Positions 24,871 through 32,827 of a stretch of 64,000 bases of DNA are shown piece after piece. Both the position numbers and the translations under genes were made by a program. The notes beneath the pieces were generated by a model. It made no database searches. It worked only from the letters and a program-made list of their open reading frames with translations, and was not told where the DNA came from. This DNA is from VGDP01 sp964530335 (GTDB taxonomy: Bacteria > Pseudomonadota > Alphaproteobacteria > SP197): assembly GCA_964530335.1 (NCBI GenBank), contig CAZGYG010000006.1:5977-69976 (forward strand), given 5' to 3'. Within the stretch, counting starts at the first letter, position 1, and each line of letters opens with the position of its first letter.

Positions 24871-25853
24871 CCGAGCTTCCGGTTCTCGATGTCCCGGCGA
24901 TCGAGGCGGCGCGCGCCCGGCTCGCCCCGTACATCGTCGAGACCCCGACGGTGCGCTGGACCAGCCCCGAGGTCGGCCGCAGGCTCGGGCCCGAGAGCGA
25001 CGTCCGGCTCAAGCTCGAGCTCCTCCAGGTGACCGGCACGTTCAAGCCCCGCGGCGCGCTCACGGTGATGCTCGACATGGCGCCCGACGCGCTCGGGCGT
25101 GGGGTCGTCGCGGTCAGCGCCGGCAACCATGCCATCGCCACGGCCTACGCGGCCAGCGTGCTGGGCACGACGGCGAAGGTCGTGATGATGAAATCGGCGA
25201 GCCCGGTGCGGATTTCCAGGGCCAAGGGCTACGGCGCCGAGGTCATCCTGGCCGAGGACGTGCACGCCGCCTTCGCCGAGGTCGAGCGCATCGCCGAGGC
25301 CGAAGGCCGCACGTTCGTCCATCCCTACGAGGGCCCGCTGACGGCGCTCGGCAATGCGACGCTCGGGCTCGAGGTCGCGCGGCAGGCGCCGGACCTCGAC
25401 GCGGTGATCGTGCCGGTGGGCGGCGGCGGGCTGGCCGCCGGCGTGGCCGCCGCGATCAAGGCGGCGAGCCCGGGGACCGCGGTCTACGGCGTCGAGCCCG
25501 AAGGTGCCGCGAGCATGCGACTCAGCCTGGACGCCGGCCGGCCCATGGCGATCGACAAGGTGACGACCATCGCCGACAGCCTGGGCGCGCCGCGCGCCAT
25601 GCCGATGAGCTTCGAGCTGTGCCGGCGTTTTCTCGACGACGTCGTGCTGGTCGACGACGACGCGCTGCGCCGCGCCATGGCGCTGCTGTTCGACGAGGCC
25701 AAGCTGGCGGTCGAGCCCGCGGGCGCGGCGGCGACGGCGGCGCTGTTCGGGCCGCTCCGGGCGCGGCTCGCCGGGCAAAGAGTCGTCGTCATCGTGTGCG
25801 GCTCGAACATCGACCTGGCGACCTGGCAGCGCCACGTCGGCCAGGCAGCTTGA
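24867..25853 (+). CDS. PLP-dependent threonine/serine dehydratase family
   Basis: 328 residues, fold type II PLP enzyme without a C-terminal ACT regulatory domain, matching catabolic or biosynthetic serine/threonine dehydratases and serine racemases. VTGTFKPRGA contains the PLP lysine (Lys60), SAGNHAIATAYAA the phosphate-side asparagine loop, and PVGGGGLAAG the glycine-rich phosphate cup. By family it deaminates L-threonine or L-serine to the 2-oxo acid. GTG 24867 overlaps the previous stop. The threonine aldolase-like gene follows after 14 bases, so the pair may handle hydroxy-amino acids, although the true substrate could be a related 3-hydroxy amino acid. Confidence 0.85.
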   Translation: MTELPVLDVPAIEAARARLAPYIVETPTVRWTSPEVGRRLGPESDVRLKLELLQVTGTFKPRGALTVMLDMAPDALGRGVVAVSAGNHAIATAYAASVLGTTAKVVMMKSASPVRISRAKGYGAEVILAEDVHAAFAEVERIAEAEGRTFVHPYEGPLTALGNATLGLEVARQAPDLDAVIVPVGGGGLAAGVAAAIKAASPGTAVYGVEPEGAASMRLSLDAGRPMAIDKVTTIADSLGAPRAMPMSFELCRRFLDDVVLVDDDALRRAMALLFDEAKLAVEPAGAAATAALFGPLRARLAGQRVVVIVCGSNIDLATWQRHVGQAA

Positions 25854-25867
25854 CCCGGGAAACGCCC

Positions 25868-26908
25868 TTGGATTTCCGCAGCGACAACACCGCGGGCGTG
25901 CTGCCCGAGATCATGGCGGCGCTCGCCGCCGCCAACGTGGGCACCGACGCCTCCTATGGCGAGGATGCCGTGAGCGCGGGTCTGGAGGCCCGCGCGTCCG
26001 AACTGTTCGAGCGCAAGGTCCGGGTCTTCCCGGTGGCGACCGGTTCGGCCGCCAACGCGCTCGCGCTTTCGGCGCTCACCCCGCCGTGGGGCATGGTTTA
26101 CTGCCACCGGCTGGCCCATGCGGACGTCGACGAGGCCAATGGGCCCGAGTTCTTCAGCGGCGGCGCCAAGCTGCGCCCGCTCGACGGCGCCGACGGACGG
26201 ATTGCCGCCGCCGATCTCGACGCGGCCCTGGCCCACGCGCCGTTCGGCGTCGTCCACCATCCGCAACCGTCGGCGGTGACCATCACCCAGATCACCGAAC
26301 TCGGCACCGCGTACCGGCCCGCCGAGATCGCGGGCATAGCCGAGGTCGCGCGCCGCCACGGGTTGCGGCTGCACATGGATGGCGCGCGCTTCGCCAACGC
26401 CGTCGCGTTCCTCGGCTGCCGCCCGGCGGAGATGACCTGGCGAGCCGGCGTTGATGTGTTGTCGCTCGGGGCAACCAAAGGTGGCGCCATGGCCGCCGAG
26501 GCTATCGTCCTGTTCGACGATCGGCTGGCGACCGAGCTCGCGTTCCGGCGCAAGCGCGCCGGGCAACTGTTCAGCAAGATGCGGTTCGTCGCCGCCCAGA
26601 TCGACGCCTTCCTGACCGACGACCTGTGGCTGCGCGCCGCGCGCCATGCCAACGCGCGCGCGGCGGAGCTCGGGCGCGGGCTGGCCCAGGTGCCGGGGCT
26701 CGAGCCTTTCGCGCCGGTCGAGGGCAACATGGTGTTCGCGCGTTTATCCGAGGCGGTGTTGAAGGGGCTGGAGGCGGACGGGTTCCGGTTCTTCGCCGGC
26801 GAGGCCGGACGGCCCGACGTTGTGCGCTTCGTCTGCTCGTTCGCGACCAAGCCGCAGGACGTGGCGCGGCTGATCCAAGCCGCGCGGCGCCACGCGCCCG
26901 GTCAGTAG
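25868..26908 (+). CDS. Low-specificity threonine aldolase / beta-eliminating lyase family
   Basis: 346 residues, fold type I PLP enzyme. DFRSDNTAG at the start is the family signature, LRLHMDGARFANAVA carries the PLP-stacking Asp, and SLGATKGGAMAAEA the Schiff-base Lys204. By family it cleaves L-threonine or other beta-hydroxy-alpha-amino acids to glycine plus an aldehyde. TTG 25868 is chosen because CGGGAA lies just upstream and because it gives the standard N-terminus; TTG 25850 is possible. Its 3' end overlaps the convergent TPR gene by 7 bases. Confidence 0.85.
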   Translation: MDFRSDNTAGVLPEIMAALAAANVGTDASYGEDAVSAGLEARASELFERKVRVFPVATGSAANALALSALTPPWGMVYCHRLAHADVDEANGPEFFSGGAKLRPLDGADGRIAAADLDAALAHAPFGVVHHPQPSAVTITQITELGTAYRPAEIAGIAEVARRHGLRLHMDGARFANAVAFLGCRPAEMTWRAGVDVLSLGATKGGAMAAEAIVLFDDRLATELAFRRKRAGQLFSKMRFVAAQIDAFLTDDLWLRAARHANARAAELGRGLAQVPGLEPFAPVEGNMVFARLSEAVLKGLEADGFRFFAGEAGRPDVVRFVCSFATKPQDVARLIQAARRHAPGQ

Positions 26909-28299
26909 ACCGTGGTGGCGCAGAACAGGCCGCGCGCGACCAGCGCGGCGCAGATTTGCAGGGCCTGGGTCGCGTCGGTCATCGGCCCGGCCGAGACCTC
27001 GAAGTAGACCCCGCGATCGCCGTGGTCGACCGCGGCGATGTGCGCCTCGAACCCGCCCAGAAGGTCCGAATTCGCGGCCAAGAGCTGTTCCCAGCCCTGC
27101 TGCGCCTGCTCCGGCGTGCGGAACGACGCCACGTGAATCCCGATGCCGCCCTGGTCGATCGTCGCGGACTCCGGCACCAGGGGAAGCGGAACATCCGGCT
27201 CGGCCGACGCAACTTCGGTCGTGCCGGCGCCGTCGAGGCTCGGCGCGGCGACAGGCGCTTCGGCCGGCGTGGCTTCGGCCGGCGCGGCTGTCGCTGGCCG
27301 TTCGGGCTTGAGGGCTGGCAACGGCGGAGCCGCAACCGGCTTCGCTGGCGGCGCGGGATCGGCGGCCGCGAACGCGACCGAACCCGCGAGTTCGCCCCGG
27401 GCGTCGGCCTCGGCCAGCCCGCCGGCCTGCACCAGGGCCGCAAGCGCGGCTTCGTCGAGCGGCGGAAGGGAAACGAGCCGCGGCCCATCCAGCGGCAAGA
27501 GCGCGTCGAGGATCGCGAGCCGTTCGCGCCGCCACTGTTCCTCGGTCGCGGCGCCGCGCGTGCGCTGCTGGTCGAGCTGGACGAAGCGGTCGAGCACGTC
27601 CTGGACCGCGGGCGACGGTTGCGCCAGCACCGCGCTGGGTGGCGGAGCGGAGCGCACGAGCCAGGCGCCGAGGCTGGTGGCGCGGCGCTGCTGGTGCTCG
27701 GCCACGTCGATGTAGCCGGCGTCCAGCAGCGCGTCGAGCACGGCCAGCCGGCCGGCAAGGGAATCGCTCGGATCGACCGGCGGCGGCGCGGCCGGGCTCA
27801 TCGCCGCCAGTCTTTGCGCGGCCAAGTCTGCCAACTTGACCCAGGCGGGAAGCCCGCGCTCGGCAGGCGCCGCGCCGGTGCGCGCGCCGGCGATCGCCGG
27901 AACGGGCGAAGTCATGGCCGCGGTCGTGCGCCGCAGTTCGGCGACATCGAGCGCGCGGCGATAGAGCGCGGCGGCGTGTCCCGGCCGCGCCTGCTGCTCG
28001 CGGATCAGCCCGAGCAGGACGAGCGCCTCGACGCTGTCGGGGTTCGCGGCGAGCGCCGCCTCGAAGGCGAGCGCGGCCGCCGCGATGTCGCCGGCGTCGA
28101 GCGCGGCGCGGCCCTCGTCGAGAAACCTGCGCTCGGGGGCCTCGACCGGCGCCATGTCGGCGAACAGTTCGCCGAGATCGAGCGCCAAGCCGAGCGACGC
28201 CAGCCACGCCGGCAATCCGGCGGCGGCGGGCGCCTGGAGCAGGGCGAGCGACAAGACGCCGAGCACAAGCGCGCGCGCGAAGGCCGTGAATCGCGACAT
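26902..28299 (-). CDS. TPR protein with SPOR-like C-terminal domain
   Basis: 465 residues from the ATG at 28299. An N-terminal hydrophobic segment (LVLGVLSLALLQAPAAAG, about 10-27) looks like a signal peptide. A TPR pair (about 53-115, ALDAGDIAAAALAFEAALAANPDSVEALVLLGLI) follows, and then a long alanine/proline-rich linker (about 310-375). The C-terminal 90 residues begin IGIHVASFRTPEQAQQGWEQLL, as in SPOR domains, and end with CAALVARGLFCATTVY. By family the SPOR fold binds denuded septal peptidoglycan. A periplasmic or outer-membrane cell-envelope role is inferred. Confidence 0.7.
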   Translation of the reverse strand: MSRFTAFARALVLGVLSLALLQAPAAAGLPAWLASLGLALDLGELFADMAPVEAPERRFLDEGRAALDAGDIAAAALAFEAALAANPDSVEALVLLGLIREQQARPGHAAALYRRALDVAELRRTTAAMTSPVPAIAGARTGAAPAERGLPAWVKLADLAAQRLAAMSPAAPPPVDPSDSLAGRLAVLDALLDAGYIDVAEHQQRRATSLGAWLVRSAPPPSAVLAQPSPAVQDVLDRFVQLDQQRTRGAATEEQWRRERLAILDALLPLDGPRLVSLPPLDEAALAALVQAGGLAEADARGELAGSVAFAAADPAPPAKPVAAPPLPALKPERPATAAPAEATPAEAPVAAPSLDGAGTTEVASAEPDVPLPLVPESATIDQGGIGIHVASFRTPEQAQQGWEQLLAANSDLLGGFEAHIAAVDHGDRGVYFEVSAGPMTDATQALQICAALVARGLFCATTVY

Positions 28300-28359
28300 G
28301 GCCCGATGGTGAGCGAACGTGCTTAAGGTTCGGTGAAGGATCGCGGGCCCGCCGCGCCG

Positions 28360-28388
28360 TTGACCGCCGTGGCCCCGTCGTCTAAGTA
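28360..28388 (+). promoter_or_regulatory. Predicted promoter of tRNA-Glu
   Basis: TTGACC (28360-28365) and TAAGTA (28383-28388) are 17 bases apart, and the tRNA begins 13 bases downstream of the -10 box. Confidence 0.6.
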
Positions 28389-28401
28389 GGTCGTGGACCG
28401 C

Positions 28402-28477
28402 GTCCCCATCGTCTAGCGGCCCAGGACGCTGGCCTCTCACGCCGGAAACAGGGGTTCGATTCCCCTTGGGGACGCCA
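28402..28477 (+). tRNA. tRNA-Glu (anticodon CTC)
   Basis: The acceptor GTCCCCA (28402-28408) pairs with TGGGGAC (28467-28473), followed by discriminator G and an encoded CCA (28475-28477). The anticodon stem CTGGC/GCCGG encloses CTCTCAC, giving anticodon CTC. The T arm reads GGGG-TTCGATT-CCCC. All four arms fold. It ends 10 bases from the convergent crotonase gene. Confidence 0.95.
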
Positions 28478-28486
28478 CGTTCAACG

Positions 28487-29293
28487 TCAGCGACCCTTGA
28501 AGCGGGGCGGTCGCTTCGCGGCGAAAGCCTCGGGGCCTTCCCTGGCGTCCTCGGAGCGCAGCGCCCGATCGTAGAGCGCGAACCGACCCCGGCGCATGGC
28601 GTCGAAGATGGCGATCGGATGGCTCCCCTCGCTCTCGGTCACGATCTGCTTGATCGCTTGAACGGCCAGCGGACCGCCCTGGCAGATGCTGGCCGCCTGT
28701 TCGCGCGCCCGCGTCATCACGTCCGCCGCGGGGACGACCGCGTTGACCAGCCCGAAATGCAGCGCCTCGGCGGCCGTGAGGCGCCGGCCCGTCAGCAGCA
28801 TCTCAAGCGCGATGTTGCGCGGCAGGCGGCTGGCGAGCCGCTGCACCCCGCCCGCGTCGGGAAGCAGCCCCACCTTCACTTCCGGCACGGCGAACGTGGC
28901 GTGGTCGGCGGCGATGACGATGTCCGAGGCCAGCGCGATCTCGCAGCCGCCGCCGAACGCCATGCCGTTGACCGCCGCGATGACCGGCTTGTAAAGGCCC
29001 GGCAGCTCGGTGATGCCGCCGAAGCCGCCGACGCCGAACGGGCCGCCGGGACGCAGGTCGGCGAAGCTCTCGGGATCGGCGTCAGACTTGAGATCGAAGC
29101 CGGCCGAGAAGAACCTGTCGCCCGCGCCGGTGACGATGCCGACCAGAAGCCGCTCGTCGTCGCGCAGGCGCGCGAAGGCTTCGCCGAGCGCGCGGCTGGT
29201 CGCCGCGTCGATGGCGTTGGCCTTGGGCCGGTCGATCGTGATCTCGATGACCTTGCCGTCGATCTTCGTCGCGACCCCGGACACGGCGCTCAC
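28487..29293 (-). CDS. Enoyl-CoA hydratase/isomerase (crotonase) family
   Basis: 268 residues from GTG 29293, which overlaps the upstream dehydrogenase stop as GTGA. SAGFDLK contributes the first oxyanion-hole amide; NGMAFGGGCEIALASDI supplies the second oxyanion amide; PEVKVGLLPDAGGVQRL is the usual second catalytic region (Glu at VPEVKVG). The long glycine-rich insertion after SADADPESFADL is unusual and resembles carnitinyl-CoA dehydratase-like crotonases. By family it adds water across an enoyl-CoA double bond. It is the last gene of a leftward operon with an acyl-CoA dehydrogenase and SDRs. Confidence 0.85.
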   Translation of the reverse strand: MSAVSGVATKIDGKVIEITIDRPKANAIDAATSRALGEAFARLRDDERLLVGIVTGAGDRFFSAGFDLKSDADPESFADLRPGGPFGVGGFGGITELPGLYKPVIAAVNGMAFGGGCEIALASDIVIAADHATFAVPEVKVGLLPDAGGVQRLASRLPRNIALEMLLTGRRLTAAEALHFGLVNAVVPAADVMTRAREQAASICQGGPLAVQAIKQIVTESEGSHPIAIFDAMRRGRFALYDRALRSEDAREGPEAFAAKRPPRFKGR

Positions 29294-30453
29294 CCGGCGT
29301 CGAGGATGAAGGGCAGGCCCTGCTTCTCGAGGTAGCGGCCGATCAGCATCTTCTGGATCTGGTTCGTACCGTCGAAGATCTCGAACGCCTTGACGTCGCG
29401 CATCATCCGTTCGAGCGGATACGCCTTGCTGAGCCCGTTGCCGCCCAGCACCTGAACCGCGTCGGTGGTGATGCGCATGGCCGCCTCGGTCGCCACCAGT
29501 TTCGCCATGGCCGCGTAGGTGCTGGCGCGCCGGGTATGGTCGTTCGCCAGCAGGTCCATGGCGGATTCCCACAGGCTGCGCGCCGCGGCCAGCCGCGCGG
29601 TCATCTCCGCCAGCAGGAACTGCAGGCCCTGGTGCTGAATGATCGGCTTGCCGAACTGCACGCGCTCGCCGGCGTAGGCGACCGCCAGCCTGAGCGCCCC
29701 CGTGGCGACCCCGATGGCCATGGCGGCGCAGTTGAGCCGCGCCTCGTCCAGGGTGATCATCGCGACCTTGAAGCCCTCGCCCTCCTCGCCCAGCCGGTTG
29801 CCCAAGGGCACCGGGGCGTCGTCGAAGAACAATGGGGTCGTGGGGCTGCCGCGCAGGCCCAGAAGGTCCTCGTCGGGTCCCCACGTGAAGCCTGGCGTAT
29901 CGCGCGGGACCAGGAAGGCGGAGATCCCCTTGTGGCCCGCGTCGCGATCCGTCTTGGCGAAGACCACGAACACCTCGGCGACGGCGCCATTGGTGCACCA
30001 CGCCTTACGGCCGTTGAGGACATAGTGGTCGCCGCGTCGCTCGGCGAAGGTCGTGATGCTCGCCGCGTCGGACCCTGCGGCCGGCTCGGACAGGCTGAAG
30101 GCCGGGACGATCTCGCCGGAAGCGATCCGCGGCAGGTATGCGCGCTTGAGGTCCTCGGAGGCGGCCTGCACGATCGGCGTGGTCGCGTCGCCGCAGTTGG
30201 AATAGATCAGCGAGAACGTCGCGCTGTCGCGGGCCAGGCGTTCGGCGATCAGGAGCGGCGTGACCACGTCCAGCCCGCTGCCGCCGAAGTCTTCGGGTAT
30301 CCACAAGCCGAACAGGCCCAGCTTTCCCGCTTCGGCGTAGAGGTCGCGCGGAAAGGCGCCGGTGCGGTCGATCTCGGCGGCGCGCGGCGCGACCTTGTCG
30401 CGCGCGAACCGGTCGACCGTCGCGAGGATTTGGCGCTGTTGCTCCCTGTCCAT
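29290..30453 (-). CDS. Acyl-CoA dehydrogenase with Asp at the usual catalytic Glu position
   Basis: 387 residues, standard for acyl-CoA dehydrogenases. N-terminal helices (1-115) are followed by the beta domain with FSLSEPAAGSDAAS and GRKAWCTNGAVA (FAD-binding loops), and then the C-terminal helical domain with YAGERVQFGKPIIQHQGLQF and QVLGGNGLSKAYPLERMMRD. The near-terminal motif that is normally I-Y-E-G-T reads IFDGTNQIQ, so the catalytic base position holds Asp (codon at 29371-29373). By family the enzyme forms an alpha,beta-double bond with FAD. The Asp may shift substrate range or reactivity. It lies between an SDR and a crotonase in one operon. Confidence 0.87.
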   Translation of the reverse strand: MDREQQRQILATVDRFARDKVAPRAAEIDRTGAFPRDLYAEAGKLGLFGLWIPEDFGGSGLDVVTPLLIAERLARDSATFSLIYSNCGDATTPIVQAASEDLKRAYLPRIASGEIVPAFSLSEPAAGSDAASITTFAERRGDHYVLNGRKAWCTNGAVAEVFVVFAKTDRDAGHKGISAFLVPRDTPGFTWGPDEDLLGLRGSPTTPLFFDDAPVPLGNRLGEEGEGFKVAMITLDEARLNCAAMAIGVATGALRLAVAYAGERVQFGKPIIQHQGLQFLLAEMTARLAAARSLWESAMDLLANDHTRRASTYAAMAKLVATEAAMRITTDAVQVLGGNGLSKAYPLERMMRDVKAFEIFDGTNQIQKMLIGRYLEKQGLPFILDAG

Positions 30454-30465
30454 GACGACACCCGC

Positions 30466-31215
30466 CTAGATCATCACCAGCCCGCCGCTGACGCTGATGG
30501 TCTGGCCGGTGATGTAGTCGGCGTCGCGCGACAGCAGGAAGCTCACGGCGCCGGCCTGGTCTTCCGGCTGGGCCACCCGGCGGAACGGGATCAGGCGGAC
30601 CATGCGCCGGATCAGCTCCGGGTCCTCCTCGATCTCCGCCTTCAAAAGCGGGGTCTCGGTCGGCCCGGGGGAGACGCAGTTGACGTTGATGTTGTGGCGC
30701 GCGTGCTCGCGGGCGAGGCTCTTGGCGAAGGCGATGATGCCGCCCTTCATGGCCGAATAGACGACCTCGCCGCTGGTGCCGACGCGCCCCGCGTCCGACG
30801 CGAAGTGCACGATCTTGCCGCGCTTGCGTTCCACCATCCCCTTCAGCACGGCGTGGGTCACGTAGAGGACCGATTCGAAGTTGATCGCGATCACCTTGCG
30901 CCAATAGGCCGAGTCCTCGTCGACGAAGCGCGACGTGCCGACCCAGCCGATGACGTTGACCAGCGCCTCGATGGGTCCCACGTCCCGTTCGACGCGCGCG
31001 ACCGTCTCGCGCGCGGCCCGCTCGTCCGTTTGATCGCAGGGCCACGAGGTCAGCCGATCGGCGCCCTTGGTGACCTTCCCGCGCAACTCCGCCAAGCCGG
31101 CCTGGTTGATGTCCATGACCGCGACCTTGAAGCCATCGGCGAGCAAGCGGCCGACCACCGCCTGACCGATGCCGCCGGCGCCACCCGTGACCAACGCAAC
31201 CTTGGACTCCGCCAT
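30466..31215 (-). CDS. SDR oxidoreductase, 3-hydroxyacyl/2-hydroxycyclohexanecarboxyl-CoA dehydrogenase-like
   Basis: 249 residues. TGGAGGIGQ is the glycine-rich NAD-binding motif. The usual NNAG sequence reads VNVIGW here, an unusual variant seen in BadH/AliC-type SDRs. VVYSAMKGG is the catalytic Tyr-x-x-x-Lys, and ITGQTISVSGGLVM ends the protein. A strong Shine-Dalgarno site (GGGAGGG) precedes the ATG at 31215. By similarity to BadH it may oxidise an alicyclic 2-hydroxyacyl-CoA to the keto form. That assignment is inference, supported by the neighbouring dehydrogenase, crotonase and ligase. Confidence 0.8.
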   Translation of the reverse strand: MAESKVALVTGGAGGIGQAVVGRLLADGFKVAVMDINQAGLAELRGKVTKGADRLTSWPCDQTDERAARETVARVERDVGPIEALVNVIGWVGTSRFVDEDSAYWRKVIAINFESVLYVTHAVLKGMVERKRGKIVHFASDAGRVGTSGEVVYSAMKGGIIAFAKSLAREHARHNINVNCVSPGPTETPLLKAEIEEDPELIRRMVRLIPFRRVAQPEDQAGAVSFLLSRDADYITGQTISVSGGLVMI

Positions 31216-31226
31216 TCCACCCTCCC

Positions 31227-32069
31227 TCACAGCCCGAACACGCGGGCGGCGTTTTCGTAAAGAAACTTTTCCATGGATCGCGGCTTGAATCCCAGCGCCG
31301 CGATCTGGTCGAGCGCCTCCTTGTGCCCGATCAGCGGATAGTCCGTGCCGAACATAACCTTGTCCTGCCCGAACGAGTTGATGAACTTGACCAGCTCCGG
31401 CTTCCAGTATTTCGGGGCGTGCGCGGACGTTCCCAGAAACACATTGGCGTGGCGGCGGGCGATGGCGATCGCCTCCTCGGTCCACGGCCACCCGGTATGG
31501 GTACAGACGATGGCCAGGTCCGGAAAATAGAGCGCGACCTCGTCGAGGTAGACCGGGCGCCCGGGTTCGATCGGCATCAAGTCGAGGGTCGTACCCATCG
31601 AGATGACGACCGGGACGCCGAGCTCCTGGGCCTTGGCATAGTACGGAAAGTAGTGCGCGTGGCTGGGCGGGACGCGATAGCCGTGGGGGTGGATGTGCAG
31701 CCCCTTGAAGCCGTGCTCGCGCACCGCTACCTCGAGCGCCTGGACGCCCTTCATGCGCTCGTAGATGTTGACGCCGAACAGGCCGAAGACCCGGCCCGGC
31801 GCCTGGCGCTGGAGCGCCACCACCTCCGCCACGGTCGTGTTTTCGAGCAGGCGCTGCTGCTGGATCGACCAGGTCTTGACCGCGCAGATCAGCAGCTTCT
31901 CGACCCCCAGATCGTCCATCCGCCGCATGAACTCGGGCGTCTCGTAGCCGACGAAGTTCCCGACCCGGCCGACCTGCTCCCAGCGGCTGTGCTCCTCCTC
32001 GTTCTCGAGGTAGTTCTTGCGGATGCCGGCCGGCGAGAAGTCGTTGCACAGAATATCGATGACCTTCAT
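31227..32069 (-). CDS. Amidohydrolase-2 (ACMSD-like) family protein lacking the N-terminal HxH
   Basis: 280 residues with a TIM-barrel layout. GLHIHPHGYRVPP carries a metal histidine candidate, VCTHTGWPWTEE a second, and MFGTDYPLIGHKEAL the final Asp. However, the first strand reads MKVIDILCNDFSP where active ACMSD-type enzymes have D-x-H-x-H. The N-terminal metal pair is therefore absent. The family normally decarboxylates or hydrolyses ring-cleavage products. This branch may use a different metal set or be non-hydrolytic. It lies inside the leftward CoA-catabolism operon, 11 bases upstream of the BadH-like SDR. Confidence 0.75.
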   Translation of the reverse strand: MKVIDILCNDFSPAGIRKNYLENEEEHSRWEQVGRVGNFVGYETPEFMRRMDDLGVEKLLICAVKTWSIQQQRLLENTTVAEVVALQRQAPGRVFGLFGVNIYERMKGVQALEVAVREHGFKGLHIHPHGYRVPPSHAHYFPYYAKAQELGVPVVISMGTTLDLMPIEPGRPVYLDEVALYFPDLAIVCTHTGWPWTEEAIAIARRHANVFLGTSAHAPKYWKPELVKFINSFGQDKVMFGTDYPLIGHKEALDQIAALGFKPRSMEKFLYENAARVFGL

Positions 32070-32077
32070 CGCGCCCC

Positions 32078-32824
32078 TCAAAGACCGCGGTTGACGCCGC
32101 CGTCGACCAGCAGGTTCTGGCCGGTGATCGAGCCCGCGTCGGCGGACAGCAGGAAGGCGACGGTCGCCGCCAGCTCCGCCATGGTCACCGCGCGCTCCAT
32201 GGGAATCGTCCGTCGTACCGCGTCGCTCAGCGGCCAGTTCTCGACGAATCCCGGCAGAAGGTTGTTCATGCGGATGCCGTCGCGGGCGTAGCGGTCCGCG
32301 TACAGCTTCGTGTACGAGGCGAGCGCCATGCGCAGCGTCCCGGAAACCGGGAAGATGAGCCGCGGCTCGGGCGCGACGAACGTCGAAACGTTGACGATCG
32401 ACCCGCCGCGCTGCTCCCGAAGGACCGGGGTCACGGCGCGGGCCATGCGGACGACGTTGAGGAAGTAAAGCTCGACCCCGAACAGCCACGCCTCGTCGGG
32501 AATGTCCACGAGCGACCGCTCGAGGTCGGGGTCGTAGGCCGGTCCCGAGACGTGCAGGCTCTGGTTGTCGCGGCCGGTGTTGTTGACCACGCCGTCGACG
32601 CGCCCGTAGGTCGCGAGCGCGAGCCGGACCACGGCCTCGAGGTCGTCGGGCTCGGTGACCGAGCCCTGCATGCCGACCCCGCCGAGCTCGCGGGCAAGCT
32701 CGACCACGGTCGCGGAACGAGCCATGAGCACCACACGATGGTCGCGCTCGGCCAAACCGTTCGCGAGCGCCGCGCCGATCCCCCGGCTTGCCGCCGTGAC
32801 GATGGTCACGGGTCCTTCCGCCAT
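32078..32824 (-). CDS. SDR family oxidoreductase with atypical active site
   Basis: 248 residues. TAASRGIGAALANG is the cofactor motif and VVNNTGRDN corresponds to NNAG. Where classical SDRs have Y-x-x-x-K the sequence reads FPVSGTLRMALASYTK, with no Tyr at the expected position. ITGQNLLVDGGVNRG closes the fold normally. The nearby YTKLYADRYARDGIRMNNLLPG is well conserved in a subgroup of such SDRs. By inference it binds NAD(P) but may act by a different acid/base or on a CoA-linked enone. ATG 32824 is 4 bases after the ligase stop codon, so it is co-transcribed. Confidence 0.78.
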   Translation of the reverse strand: MAEGPVTIVTAASRGIGAALANGLAERDHRVVLMARSATVVELARELGGVGMQGSVTEPDDLEAVVRLALATYGRVDGVVNNTGRDNQSLHVSGPAYDPDLERSLVDIPDEAWLFGVELYFLNVVRMARAVTPVLREQRGGSIVNVSTFVAPEPRLIFPVSGTLRMALASYTKLYADRYARDGIRMNNLLPGFVENWPLSDAVRRTIPMERAVTMAELAATVAFLLSADAGSITGQNLLVDGGVNRGL

Positions 32825-32827
32825 CGC

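Noticed and set aside
28487..29293. Assignment of the crotonase as BadI (ring-cleaving 2-ketocyclohexanecarboxyl-CoA hydrolase)
   Set aside because: Its motifs are those of general enoyl-CoA hydratases with a carnitinyl-CoA dehydratase-like loop; BadI-specific residues cannot be confirmed by eye.
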